Notes under the pieces: generated by a model
Databases searched by the model: none
The model's input: the letters and a program-made list of their open reading frames with translations, nothing else
Told to the model about the DNA's origin: nothing
Position numbers and translations under genes: made by a program
Part shown: in pieces, positions 21,020 to 29,900 of the stretch
Layout of the letters: the number at the start of each line of letters is the position of its first letter
How positions within the stretch are numbered: position 1 is the first letter of the stretch
Assembly: GCA_016710465.1 (NCBI GenBank)
Contig: JADJVS010000016.1
Span: forward strand, 992,001-1,056,000
Direction of reading: 5' to 3'
Source of the DNA: Sulfuritalea sp.
GTDB taxonomy: Bacteria > Pseudomonadota > Gammaproteobacteria > Burkholderiales > Rhodocyclaceae
DNA: 64,000 nt

Positions 21020-21972
21020 AATCGCCGCGCCTGATCCAGATCGCCCACGAGGACCCGCGGGCGGTGCGCGCCGAACTGCTCGCAGGCCTCATGGCGCCAA
21101 CGGCGACAATCGCCCCAAAGTACCTTTACGACGCGCTGGGCTCGCGCCTGTTCTCGGCCATCACCGAGCTGCCCGAGTACTACCCGACGCGCACCGAAGC
21201 CGCCATCTTCCGCCGCGAAATGAATGACATGGCGCGCGCCATCGGCCCCGTGTCCACCCTGGTCGACCTCGGCGCCGGCAATTGCGAAAAGGCCGCGCGC
21301 CTGTTCGAGACCTTCCGCGTCCAACGCTATGTCGCCGTCGACATCTCGGTGAACTACCTGCGCGATTCGCTGGCCTGTCTGCAGCGCGAGCATCCGGAAA
21401 TGGACATGCTCGGCGTCGGCCTCGATTTCTCGGCGTCCCTGGCGCTGCCCACCGAGATCGGCGACGGCCCGCGCTGCCTGTTCTACCCCGGCTCCAGCAT
21501 CGGCAACTTCACCCCCGCCGAGGCCCTGACCTTCCTGCGCCAGGCGCAGGCGGCGAGCCTGGGCGGTGCGCTGCTGATCGGCGTCGACCTGGTCAAGCCG
21601 GTGGGCATCCTGGAACCCGCCTACGACGACCCGCTGGGAGTCACTGCCGCCTTCAACCGCAACATGCTGCTGCACCTCAACCGGCTCGCCGGCACCGATT
21701 TCGACATCGCCGACTGGCGCCATGTCGCCTTCTTCAATGGCGCCGAATCACGCATCGAGATGCACCTCGAAGCGCTGCGCGACGCCACGGTGCGCTGGCC
21801 CGGCGGCGAACGCCGCTTCGCCGCCGGCGAGCGCATGCACACCGAGAATTCCTGCAAATGGCAGCTCGATGACTTCGCCGCCCTGCTGCAACAGGCCGGC
21901 TTTTCACGCCTGCGTCACTGGACCGACGAGAACGGATGGTTCGCCGTGTTCCTCGGGTTTGCCGCACCGTGA
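21016..21972 (+). CDS. egtD: L-histidine N-alpha-methyltransferase EgtD
   Basis: SAM-dependent enzyme that trimethylates histidine to hercynine, precursor of ergothioneine and selenoneine. The 318 residues start at a GTG overlapping the previous stop (GTGA). Family features include APKYLYDALGSRLFSAITEL and LPEYYPTRTEAAIF (TIGR03438), the SAM motif VDLGAGNCEKAARL (about 82), FYPGSSIGNFTPAEA (about 157) and the C-terminal TENSCKWQLDDF. It ends the five-gene plus-strand unit and converges on senA, with a repeat in the 29-base gap. No egtB or egtE is in the window; SenA is the EgtB-like partner. Confidence 0.95.
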   Translation: MKSPRLIQIAHEDPRAVRAELLAGLMAPTATIAPKYLYDALGSRLFSAITELPEYYPTRTEAAIFRREMNDMARAIGPVSTLVDLGAGNCEKAARLFETFRVQRYVAVDISVNYLRDSLACLQREHPEMDMLGVGLDFSASLALPTEIGDGPRCLFYPGSSIGNFTPAEALTFLRQAQAASLGGALLIGVDLVKPVGILEPAYDDPLGVTAAFNRNMLLHLNRLAGTDFDIADWRHVAFFNGAESRIEMHLEALRDATVRWPGGERRFAAGERMHTENSCKWQLDDFAALLQQAGFSRLRHWTDENGWFAVFLGFAAP

Positions 21973-21977
21973 GAAAA

Positions 21978-22001
21978 CGCCGCACTACCAGCGCCGACTT
22001 C
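21978..22001 (+). repeat. Dispersed short repeat, short form, between egtD and senA
   Basis: CGCCGC, ACTACC, AGCGCCGACTTC. It fills the gap between two convergent genes and touches the senA stop codon. Confidence 0.75.
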
Positions 22002-23150
22002 TTAAATCGCGCAACTGCGAAATCCCATGTGGATGTCGTTGCGCTCGGGCGTGAAGTAGTTGCGATAGCGCGGATGCGTCATGCGCGACGAGGTGGCACG
22101 GCTGGCACCGCGCAGCACGTAACGCTCGCCAAACCAGGGCGCGGAGTAATCGCGGTAGGGATGGGCGGCGAAGCCCGGATAGGGCAGGAAATGGCTGGCG
22201 GTCCATTCCCAGACCTGGCCCCAGCGGAAATCCGCTTCGGTGCAGGCCGCCAGCTCCCATTCGGCTTCGCCCGGCAGGCGACGCCCGGCCCAGCGGCACC
22301 AGGCCTCGGCCTCGAACCAGCTCAGGTGCGTTGCCGGCGCATCGAGATCGAGCGCCAGCCACTCGCCGAGCGCGCGGTACTGCCAGCCTCCGCCGGCTTT
22401 GCGCAGGTAGCGCGGCGGCGCGGCGCCGGTGGCTTCCAGGCAAGGCAGGTAGCGCGCCCAGCTTACCGCTTCGCTGTCGATCTCGAAATTGCCGACGCTG
22501 ACCTCATGGGCCTGCAGCTCGTTGTCGAACGCAAAGCCGGGGCCGACGTAGCCGAGGGTCCAGGGCTGCGCCGCGATGTGCAAGGTGCGGTTCGGCCGCG
22601 CCGCCGACGGTGCCGGCATCAAGCCGGCAGGCAGCGCGATGTCCAGCGCCTGCGCCATGTAGATTGCCGCCTCGGAATGCATGTCCTCGTGAAACAGGGA
22701 CAAGCGGTAGAAGTAGAGCGCATCGTCGGTTTCGTCGGCGTCGGCCAACAGGGCCAGGGTCTCGTCCAGGCTCGCGCCGAGGTAGTCGTGGGTCGCGGCA
22801 AGGCCGGGCAGCGGCAGCGCCCAGCGCGTGGCGTGGGCAACACGGCTCGAGTTGTAAAGCGCATCCGCTTGCGGCAGGCGCCCGGCAGGCCGCTCATGGT
22901 CGGGATCGCAGGCGATGCCGAGATCACGCTGCCGGCTGCGGGCGATCCAGTAGTCCTGGAACCACGCGACATGGCCGGTTTCCCACAGCGGCGGGTTGAG
23001 CTGCACGGAATAGGGCACGACCAGGGCCTCGCCCAGGGCCGCAACGTAGGCGTCGAGCAGGATCAGGGTCCTGGCGCGGCTGTCGCGCAAGGCAAGCGCG
23101 AGCGCCTCACGGCCGCCGCCGCGCGCGATACTTGCCGCTTCGGAATTCAT
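22002..23150 (-). CDS. senA: Selenoneine synthase SenA
   Basis: Non-heme iron enzyme of the EgtB/FGE-sulfatase superfamily. SenA joins a selenosugar to hercynine to form the C-Se bond of selenoneine. The 382-residue product has an N-terminal DinB-like metal site (WETGHVAWFQDYW near residue 65, and SLFHEDMHSEA near 150, supplying the histidines) and a C-terminal FGE-type domain with LPGEAEWELAACTE, GQVWEWTASHFLPYPGF and RGASRATSSRMTHPRYRNYF. It is the only leftward gene of the island, divergent from senB. The start is uncertain: ATG at 23150, or an in-frame ATG at 23168 inside CCATGG. Confidence 0.88.
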   Translation of the reverse strand: MNSEAASIARGGGREALALALRDSRARTLILLDAYVAALGEALVVPYSVQLNPPLWETGHVAWFQDYWIARSRQRDLGIACDPDHERPAGRLPQADALYNSSRVAHATRWALPLPGLAATHDYLGASLDETLALLADADETDDALYFYRLSLFHEDMHSEAAIYMAQALDIALPAGLMPAPSAARPNRTLHIAAQPWTLGYVGPGFAFDNELQAHEVSVGNFEIDSEAVSWARYLPCLEATGAAPPRYLRKAGGGWQYRALGEWLALDLDAPATHLSWFEAEAWCRWAGRRLPGEAEWELAACTEADFRWGQVWEWTASHFLPYPGFAAHPYRDYSAPWFGERYVLRGASRATSSRMTHPRYRNYFTPERNDIHMGFRSCAI

Positions 23151-23166
23151 GTTCGGATCGGACACC

Positions 23167-24189
23167 ATGGCTGAAGCGCGCAGTATGCCGCAACTGGTGA
23201 TCGTCACGCCGGCCCTGCGCGACGCCAACAACGGCAACTGGCAGACGGCGCAACGCTGGCAGCGCCACCTCCGGGACCGCTACGCCGTGCGCATCGTCAG
23301 GCAGTGGCCGTCTGCCCTTGCCTGCGACGATGCGGCGATGATCGCCCTGCACGCGCGGCGCTCGGCGGATTCCATTGCCGCCTGGGCCGCCAGGCATCCA
23401 GAACGCGGCCTCGCCGTGGTGCTCACCGGCACCGACCTCTACCGCGACATCGCCGTCGATGCGTCGGCACAGCGCTCGCTGCAACTGGCGCGCACGCTCG
23501 TGGTACTGCAGGAGGCGGGGCCGGCCGCGCTCGACGCCGGGCTGCGCGCCAAGTGCCGCGTGATCTATCAATCGACCACGCCGCGCAAGACGCTGGCCAA
23601 GCCCGCGCGACGCCTGCGCGCGGTGATGGTCGGCCACCTGCGTGAAGAGAAGTCCCCGGAGACCCTGTTCGCCGCCGCGCGCCTGCTGGCGGGGCACCAG
23701 GACATCGACATCGACCACATCGGCGAGGCGCTGGACCCGGCGCTGGGCGAGGCGGCGCGCGCCACCATGGCTGCCGCGCCCAACTACCGCTGGCTGGGCG
23801 GCCTGCCGCACGCCGAAACCCGGCGCCGCATCCAGCGCGCCCACCTGCTGATCCACTGCAGCCGCATGGAAGGCGGCGCCCATGTCATCATGGAAGCGGT
23901 GGCCTGCGGCACCCCCGTGCTGGCCTCCGCCATCGATGGCAACATCGGCATGCTGGGCGCGGACTACGCGGGCTACTTTCCCTGGGGCGACGCCGATGCG
24001 CTGGCGGCGCTGGTCCTGCGCTGCCAGGAGAGTTCCCGGAGGGACGCAGCGCGCTCGCGCTCACCGGACGGCGACGATCTGCTGAATACGCTGCAAGCCC
24101 AATGCGCAAAGCGCGCGCCATTGTTCGCCCCCGAAGCAGAAAGCGCCGCGCTACGCAAGCTCGTGCGCGACCTGCTGTTGCCTCGCTGA
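23167..24189 (+). CDS. senB: Selenosugar synthase SenB (TIGR04348 family glycosyltransferase)
   Basis: GT-B fold enzyme that attaches selenium from selenophosphate to a UDP-sugar. The product (340 residues from the ATG at 23167) shows PQLVIVTPALRDANNGNWQTAQRW, the TIGR04348 opening, then VVLTGTDLYRD, VMVGHLREEKSPETLFAAARLL and HCSRMEGGAHVIMEAVACGTPVLAS with the donor-binding glutamates. The in-frame ATG at 23149 is an alternative start. Near the C-terminus a type-B repeat lies in frame (about residues 288-303). The stop overlaps the senC start as TGATG. Confidence 0.88.
   Translation: MAEARSMPQLVIVTPALRDANNGNWQTAQRWQRHLRDRYAVRIVRQWPSALACDDAAMIALHARRSADSIAAWAARHPERGLAVVLTGTDLYRDIAVDASAQRSLQLARTLVVLQEAGPAALDAGLRAKCRVIYQSTTPRKTLAKPARRLRAVMVGHLREEKSPETLFAAARLLAGHQDIDIDHIGEALDPALGEAARATMAAAPNYRWLGGLPHAETRRRIQRAHLLIHCSRMEGGAHVIMEAVACGTPVLASAIDGNIGMLGADYAGYFPWGDADALAALVLRCQESSRRDAARSRSPDGDDLLNTLQAQCAKRAPLFAPEAESAALRKLVRDLLLPR
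24028..24073 (-). repeat. Dispersed short repeat, long form B, in frame inside senB
   Basis: The plus strand reads GAGAGTTCCCGGAGGGACGC, then AGCGCGCTCGCGCT and CACCGGACGGCG. It shares GAGAGTTCCCGRAGGGACGC with the copy at 56439 and CACCGGACGGCG with the copy at 14326. In senB it encodes a Ser/Arg/Asp-rich stretch between two otherwise normal regions. Confidence 0.7.
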
Positions 24190-26462
24190 TGCAAGCCGCC
24201 AACCCCATATTGCGTGACATCGTCCTGATCGGCGGCGGCCACAGCCATGTGGTCGTGCTGCGCCTGTTCGCCATGCGTCCGCTCCCCGGCGTGCGCCTGA
24301 CGCTGATCTGCACCGACACCGACACGCCCTACTCCGGCATGCTGCCCGGCTACATCGCCGGCCATTACAGTTTCGACGAGGTGCATATCGACTTGCGCCG
24401 CCTGGCCGAATTCGCCGGCGCCCGCTATTACCGCGACGAAGTCATCGGCATCGACCGCGCCGAGCGCCAGGTGCTCTGCCGCAACCACCCGCCGGTCAGC
24501 TACGACGCCGTCTCGATCAACATCGGCTCGACACCGCAACTCGGTCAGGTGCCCGGCGCCGCCGAACACGCGGTGCCGGTGAAGCCGATCCGCCGCTTCA
24601 ACGAACGCTGGCTGGCGCTGTTCGAGCGCGTGCGCGCCCATGCCGGCGCCACCACCATCGCCGTGGTCGGCGCCGGGGCGGCCGGCGTGGAACTGACCCT
24701 GGCCATGCAACACCGCCTGCGCCGGGAACTCACGGCGCTGGGGCGCGACCCCGACGAACTGCGCTTCCACCTGTTTTCGGCCGAGCCCGCAATCCTGCCG
24801 ACACACAATGCGGCCGTGCGCCGCGCCTTTGAAACCGTGCTCGCCACACGCGGCGTCAGCGTGCGCTGCAACGCCGAGGTCACCGAGGTCGCGGCCGGCC
24901 GCCTGCGGGCGCGCGACGGCACGACGCTCGATGCGGACGAGATCGTCTGGGTCACCCAGGCCGGCGGCGCGGCCTGGCTCCGGGATACCGGCCTGGCGCT
25001 CGACGATGCCGGATTCATCCGCGTCACCGAGACGCTGCAAAGCGAAACCGACCCGCAGATCTTCGCCGCCGGCGACTGCGCCGCGATGACCGGCCATCCG
25101 CTGGAAAAGGCCGGCGTCTTCGCCGTGCGCATGGGCCCGCCGCTGGCCGAGAACCTGCGCAGCATCATCACCCGTGAAGAGCCCCGCCGCTACCGCCCGC
25201 AGTCGCGCTGGCTGGCCCTGATCAGCACCGGCGACAAGCACGCGGTGGCTTCGCGCGGCGGGTTCTACGCGCGCGGCGACTGGATCTGGCGCTGGAAGGA
25301 CTGGATCGATCGCCGCTTCATGCGCAAGTTCTGCGATTTGTCGCCGATGCTCGATGCCAAGCCGGCCGACAACGACGCCGTGCCGCTGGCCCCCGCCGAG
25401 GAGGCCCAGGCCGTCTCCGCCATCGCCATGCGCTGCGGCGGCTGCGGCGCCAAGGTCGGCGCCTCGGTGCTGTCGCGCGCGCTGGCCGGGCTGCAGCCGA
25501 TCGCACGCGACGACGTGCTGATCGGCCTGCATGCCCCAGACGATGCCGCAGTCATGCGCGTGCCGCCGGGCAAGGCCATGGTGCACACCGTGGACTTCTT
25601 CCGCGCCTTCATCGACGACCCCTGGGTCTTCGGCCGGATCGCCGCCAACCATGCGCTGGGCGACATCTTCGCCATGGGCGCCGAGGCGCAGTCGGCCACG
25701 GCGATTGCCACCGTGCCGCCGGGGCTGGAGGCCAAGGTCGAGGACACGCTGCGGCACATGATGGCCGGTGCCGTCTCGGTGCTCAACGAGGCCGGCTGCG
25801 CCCTGGTTGGCGGCCACACCGGGGAGGGCGCCGAACTGGCGCTGGGCTTCGCCATCAACGGCCTTATCGATGAGTCGCTCGCCGGCATCCTCACCAAGGG
25901 CGCGCTGCGGCCCGGCGACGCCTTGCTCCTGACCAAGCCGATCGGCACCGGCACGCTGTTCGCCGCACACGCGCGGCTCAAGGCGCGCGGCCGCTGGATA
26001 GATGCCGCGCTCGACTCGATGCAGGTTTCGAACCGCGCGGCGATGCCCATCCTCATCGCCCACGGGGCCGGCGCCTGCACCGACCTCACCGGCTTCGGCC
26101 TGCTCGGCCACCTGGTCGAGATGACCAAACCCTCGGGCGTCGACGCCGAGCTCGACCTGAATGCCCTGCCGCTGCTCGACGGCGCCGCCGACTGCGTCGC
26201 CGCCGGGGTGGTCAGCTCGCTGCAGCCGGCCAACCTGCGCCTGCGTCGCGCCGTGCGCAATCAGGAGGAGGCGATCGCCCATCCCGCCTACCCGCTGATC
26301 TTCGACCCGCAGACCGCCGGCGGCCTGCTGGCGAGCGTGCCCGCCGAGCGCGCCGATGACTGCCTCGCCGCCCTGCGCGCCGCCGGCTACCAGCATGCCG
26401 CGCGCATCGGCCGCGTGCTGGAACAGGGCGCGGCGATCGAACCGATTACCCTTGTTGTCTGA
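24189..26462 (+). CDS. senC: NADH dehydrogenase-like/selenide,water dikinase fusion (SenC, SelD family)
   Basis: Makes selenophosphate from selenide and ATP for SenB. The 757-residue protein fuses an N-terminal FAD/NAD(P) oxidoreductase (about 1-390: VLIGGGHSHVVVLRLF, TPYSGMLPGYIAGHYS, VVGAGAAGVELTLAM, QIFAAGDCAAM) to SelD (about 405-757: MRCGGCGAKVG with the catalytic cysteine codon TGC, VDFFRAFIDDPW, ALGDIFAMGAE, GGHTGEGAELALGFAING, LTGFGLLGHL, DPQTAGGLLASV). The catalytic residue is cysteine, not selenocysteine. NDH-SelD fusions are known; the oxidoreductase may reduce the selenium donor. It overlaps senB and precedes osmC. Confidence 0.9.
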   Translation: MQAANPILRDIVLIGGGHSHVVVLRLFAMRPLPGVRLTLICTDTDTPYSGMLPGYIAGHYSFDEVHIDLRRLAEFAGARYYRDEVIGIDRAERQVLCRNHPPVSYDAVSINIGSTPQLGQVPGAAEHAVPVKPIRRFNERWLALFERVRAHAGATTIAVVGAGAAGVELTLAMQHRLRRELTALGRDPDELRFHLFSAEPAILPTHNAAVRRAFETVLATRGVSVRCNAEVTEVAAGRLRARDGTTLDADEIVWVTQAGGAAWLRDTGLALDDAGFIRVTETLQSETDPQIFAAGDCAAMTGHPLEKAGVFAVRMGPPLAENLRSIITREEPRRYRPQSRWLALISTGDKHAVASRGGFYARGDWIWRWKDWIDRRFMRKFCDLSPMLDAKPADNDAVPLAPAEEAQAVSAIAMRCGGCGAKVGASVLSRALAGLQPIARDDVLIGLHAPDDAAVMRVPPGKAMVHTVDFFRAFIDDPWVFGRIAANHALGDIFAMGAEAQSATAIATVPPGLEAKVEDTLRHMMAGAVSVLNEAGCALVGGHTGEGAELALGFAINGLIDESLAGILTKGALRPGDALLLTKPIGTGTLFAAHARLKARGRWIDAALDSMQVSNRAAMPILIAHGAGACTDLTGFGLLGHLVEMTKPSGVDAELDLNALPLLDGAADCVAAGVVSSLQPANLRLRRAVRNQEEAIAHPAYPLIFDPQTAGGLLASVPAERADDCLAALRAAGYQHAARIGRVLEQGAAIEPITLVV

Positions 26463-26485
26463 AAGTCGGCGCCGGTGAAACGGCG
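26462..26485 (-). repeat. Dispersed short repeat, short form, after senC
   Basis: Minus-strand CGCCGT, TTCACC, GGCGCCGACTTT. It begins at the last base of the senC stop codon, in the 49-base gap before osmC. Confidence 0.85.
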
Positions 26486-26511
26486 ACTCGGCAAGCTGAA
26501 AGGAAATCCAC

Positions 26512-26967
26512 ATGAGCGATACCCAGCAATTCTCTTTCACCCTCGAACAGCAGGACGACTTCGCCTTCCTGATCCGTTTCGACAAGGACCTCCCGCCGCT
26601 GTTGGCCGACGAGCCACCGCCGCTGGGCAAGGACGCCGGGCCCAATCCCTCGCGGCTGCTCGCCGCCAGCGTGGCGAACTGCCTTTCGGCCAGCCTGCTG
26701 TTCGCCCTGCGCAAATTCAAAAACAACCCGGGCCAGATCACCACCGCGGTGACGGCACGCATGGAGCGCAACGCCGACAAGCGCCTGCGCGTCGGCGGCG
26801 TCGATGTCGTGATCCAGGTGGACTCGCCCGCCGAATCGATGGAGCACCTCGACCGCGTGCTCGATCAATTTGAAGACTTTTGCGTCGTTACCCAGAGCGT
26901 GCGCGACGGCTTTCCCGTCGCGGTGACCGTGCGCGACGGCACGGGCAAGGTGCTGAAGGGCGCCTGA
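26512..26967 (+). CDS. OsmC-family protein
   Basis: A 151-residue member of the OsmC/Ohr superfamily, cysteine-dependent peroxidases that reduce organic hydroperoxides. Features are LGKDAGPNPSRLLAASVANCLSAS (first active cysteine, about residue 61) and FCVVTQSVRDGFPV (second cysteine, about 124). Both cysteines are present. The ribosome-binding site GAAAGGAAATCC precedes the ATG. It lies 49 bases after senC on the same strand, so it is likely co-expressed with senBC; a protective or selenium-related role is plausible but unproven. It converges on the kinase gene with no terminator visible in the 9-base gap. Confidence 0.82.
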   Translation: MSDTQQFSFTLEQQDDFAFLIRFDKDLPPLLADEPPPLGKDAGPNPSRLLAASVANCLSASLLFALRKFKNNPGQITTAVTARMERNADKRLRVGGVDVVIQVDSPAESMEHLDRVLDQFEDFCVVTQSVRDGFPVAVTVRDGTGKVLKGA

Positions 26968-26976
26968 GCGGCGGCG

Positions 26977-29900
26977 TCAGTCCGGCAGCCAGCGCAGCAA
27001 GGTGGCGTAGAGCTGGTCGGGATCGACCGGCTTGGAGAGGAAATCCTTCATGCCCGCCGCGATGCACGCATGGCGGTCATCGTCGAAGGCATTCGCGGTC
27101 ATGGCGATGATGGGGCAGCAACTGCCGTCATACATGCGGCGGATGCGCCGGGTCGCCTCCAGGCCGTCTACGTTCGGCATCTGCATGTCCATCAGGATCA
27201 GGTCGTAGCACGTGTCCGTCGCCAGCGCCACGGCGACCGCGCCGTCCTCGGCGCAGTCGACTTGCAAGCCGACGTCATTCAGCAGGATCAGCGATATTTC
27301 GCGATTCACCGGCTCGTCTTCGGCGAGCAGCAGGCGCCGACCGGCAAAGTCGGCGCTCAGGCGACGGCGATTTTCCTCGGGCGACGCCGCCGCCGGCGCA
27401 TCGCGACGCGGTGCGCTGCCCCGCTTCAGTCGCGCCGTGAACCAGAAGCGGCTGCCCTCGCCGGGCCGGCTGTCGACGCCCACGCCGCCGCCCATCAGTT
27501 CCGCCAGCTTGCGCGTGATCGCCAGGCCGAGGCCGGTGCCACCGTATTTTCGCGTCGTCGAATTGTCGGCCTGCTCGAAGCTGCCAAACAGGCGCGGCAT
27601 CGCCTCCGCCGCCACGCCTATGCCCGTGTCCTCGACCTCGAAGCGCAGCATGACATCGTCGGCGTGTTCGCTTTCAATCGCGCAGCGCAGCACCACGCGG
27701 CCCCGTTCGGTAAACTTCACGGCATTGGTGGCGTAGTTGAGCAGTGCCTGCTGCAACCGGGTCGGATCACCCCTGAGCGGCCCCGTCGCAGTCCCCGGTT
27801 CGAGCAGCAGACGCAGGTTCTTTGCCTCGGCCCTTTCCTGCAGCATGGTCGCCACGTTCCGCATCAGCGCTTCCGGATCGACCTCCGCCTCGTCCAGCGC
27901 GAATTTGCCGGCCTCGATCTTCGACAGGTCGAGAATCGCGTTGATGATTTCCAGCAGATGGTTGCCGGCGGTTTCGATCTTGTTCAGCCGGTCGATCTGC
28001 TGCTCCGTCAGCGACGAACGCCGCAGCAGGTGGCTCATGCCGATGATGGCATTCATCGGCGTGCGTATCTCGTGGCTCATGTTGGCCAGGAAAGCACTTT
28101 TCGCCAGGTTTGCCGCCTCCGCTGCCTCCTTGGCCTGCTGGAGCTGGGCCTCGGCCTCCTTGCGCCGGGTGATGTCGGTGACGAAGACGATCAGTTTCGG
28201 CGGCGAATCCTGGTCGCCCGCGTGGTAGAAGCCGGTGACTTCGACGGGCAGGAGGCTGCCATCCCTGGCTCTCTCGGTGGATTCGAACCGCGCATGGCCG
28301 TGCACCTTCATGTCCTCGCGGATACGCACGAAATCCTCGGGCCGAAAGCCGGGGTCGATATCGGGAACCGAGAGCTGCAGCATTTCCTCCACCTCGTAAC
28401 CGAGCATCTCCGCGGCATGGCGATTGACATATAGAAACCGCGCGGTTTCGAGATCCACCCAGTGGATGCCGATGCCCACGCTGTTCATGGCGAATTCGGT
28501 ATCGCGAAGCTTGCGGTTGGCCGCGCTCAGGTCGGCGGTACGCTGGCTGACAAGGTTTTCAAGCTCGGCGCGGTGGTTCGCCAGCACAGCCTCGGCCTGT
28601 TTGCGGGCCGTGATGTCGGTGCAAAAACCCATGACATTGCCGTCGGGCTGGACCACGGTGCGCAGGGTCACGTCGATCAGCCGGTCATCCTTGTGGCGCA
28701 GCTTGAACTCGATATCCTCGATCTTCGCTCCCTTGATATCCTCGTAGAGCGCGTCGTGTTCGCCCACCGTGCCCACTGGAGCCAAATCACGAATCGTCAT
28801 GCGTAGCAGCTCGTCGCGGCTGTAACCGACCAGGGCGCAGCCCGCAGGGTTCACGTCGACATAGCGCCCCGCCGGATCGGCAATGAAGATTCCCTCCGGA
28901 GCCGTCTCGATATAACGGCGGTAGAGCGACTCACTTTCGACCTGCGCCTCGGCCGCCGCCAACCTGTCCTTCCAGGCACGATTGACCAGGGTGGCGCCGA
29001 CGAGGCTGACCAGCATCAGCACCGACAACAGGCCGAGCGTGGCAGCTACCTCGTCATGCCAGGGGTCAAGATAGTCCCGAGGCGCCATGCCAACGTTGAG
29101 CACATAAGGCAGGCCACCGACGCGCTGAAAGGCATAGGACCGCTCGACGCCATCGGGCGCGCGGGCGACGTGAAAGTTCGCCCGCTCCACGCCGCTGGCA
29201 AGCAGCCCGGCAAAGGTGGCGGACACGGTTTTGTCGCCAATGGCGCCGCCTGGCCCATCGACCGGCGGGTGGCGGGTCAGCAAGCTGCGGTCGAAGTGGC
29301 GGATCACCGCCGATCCGTTGGGACCCAGCTTCATTTCGCCGAGCATGCGGGTGAAGAAATCGACCGGGACCGCCGCCAAGACCACCCCGCCAAAGCTGCC
29401 GTCCGGCTTGCGGTAGGAACGGGTAAAGGCCACCACCCATTTCTTCGACACCCGGCCGACGATCGGCTCGGTGACGATCAGGCGTTGTCCCGGATCGGCG
29501 CGGTGCGCGGCGAAAAACGCCCGGTCGGCGTAGCTGGCGGTTTTTGCGGGATCGACGCCCTTGCCCCAGCGCACCACGCCGTCGCTCAGGCCGGCGCGAA
29601 AGGCATCGACTTCCGGCAGGCGCGCGAGATAGGTGGCGAGCACCTCGCCGACCACGGCGTCGGTCAGCCGCCCCTGGGCCAACTGGTGTTCCATGCGGTC
29701 AACGATGGCGATCAGGGCCAGGTCGATGCGTCGCGCGGATTCGGAAAGATTGTTTTCCGCCAGGGCCGCCAGATTCGCCGTGGTCAGGCGCACTTGTTCA
29801 ACGGTCTGTTCGCGGCTGTGATACAGGCTCAGGAACGCGATCGCCACCGCCACCAGGTTGATGGTCACGGCAAGCAGGATCAGACGCGGCAGAAAGGCGC

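Noticed and set aside
25435..25460. Selenocysteine codon and SECIS in the SelD part of senC
   Set aside because: The catalytic position is an ordinary TGC cysteine codon, and no in-frame TGA is present.
23973..26780. A 935-codon open frame on the minus strand
   Set aside because: It lies opposite senC and osmC, which have clear families and overlapping starts. Long antisense frames are common in GC-rich DNA, and its composition is that of a shadow.
26968..26976. A terminator between osmC and the convergent kinase gene
   Set aside because: The 9-base gap holds no hairpin.
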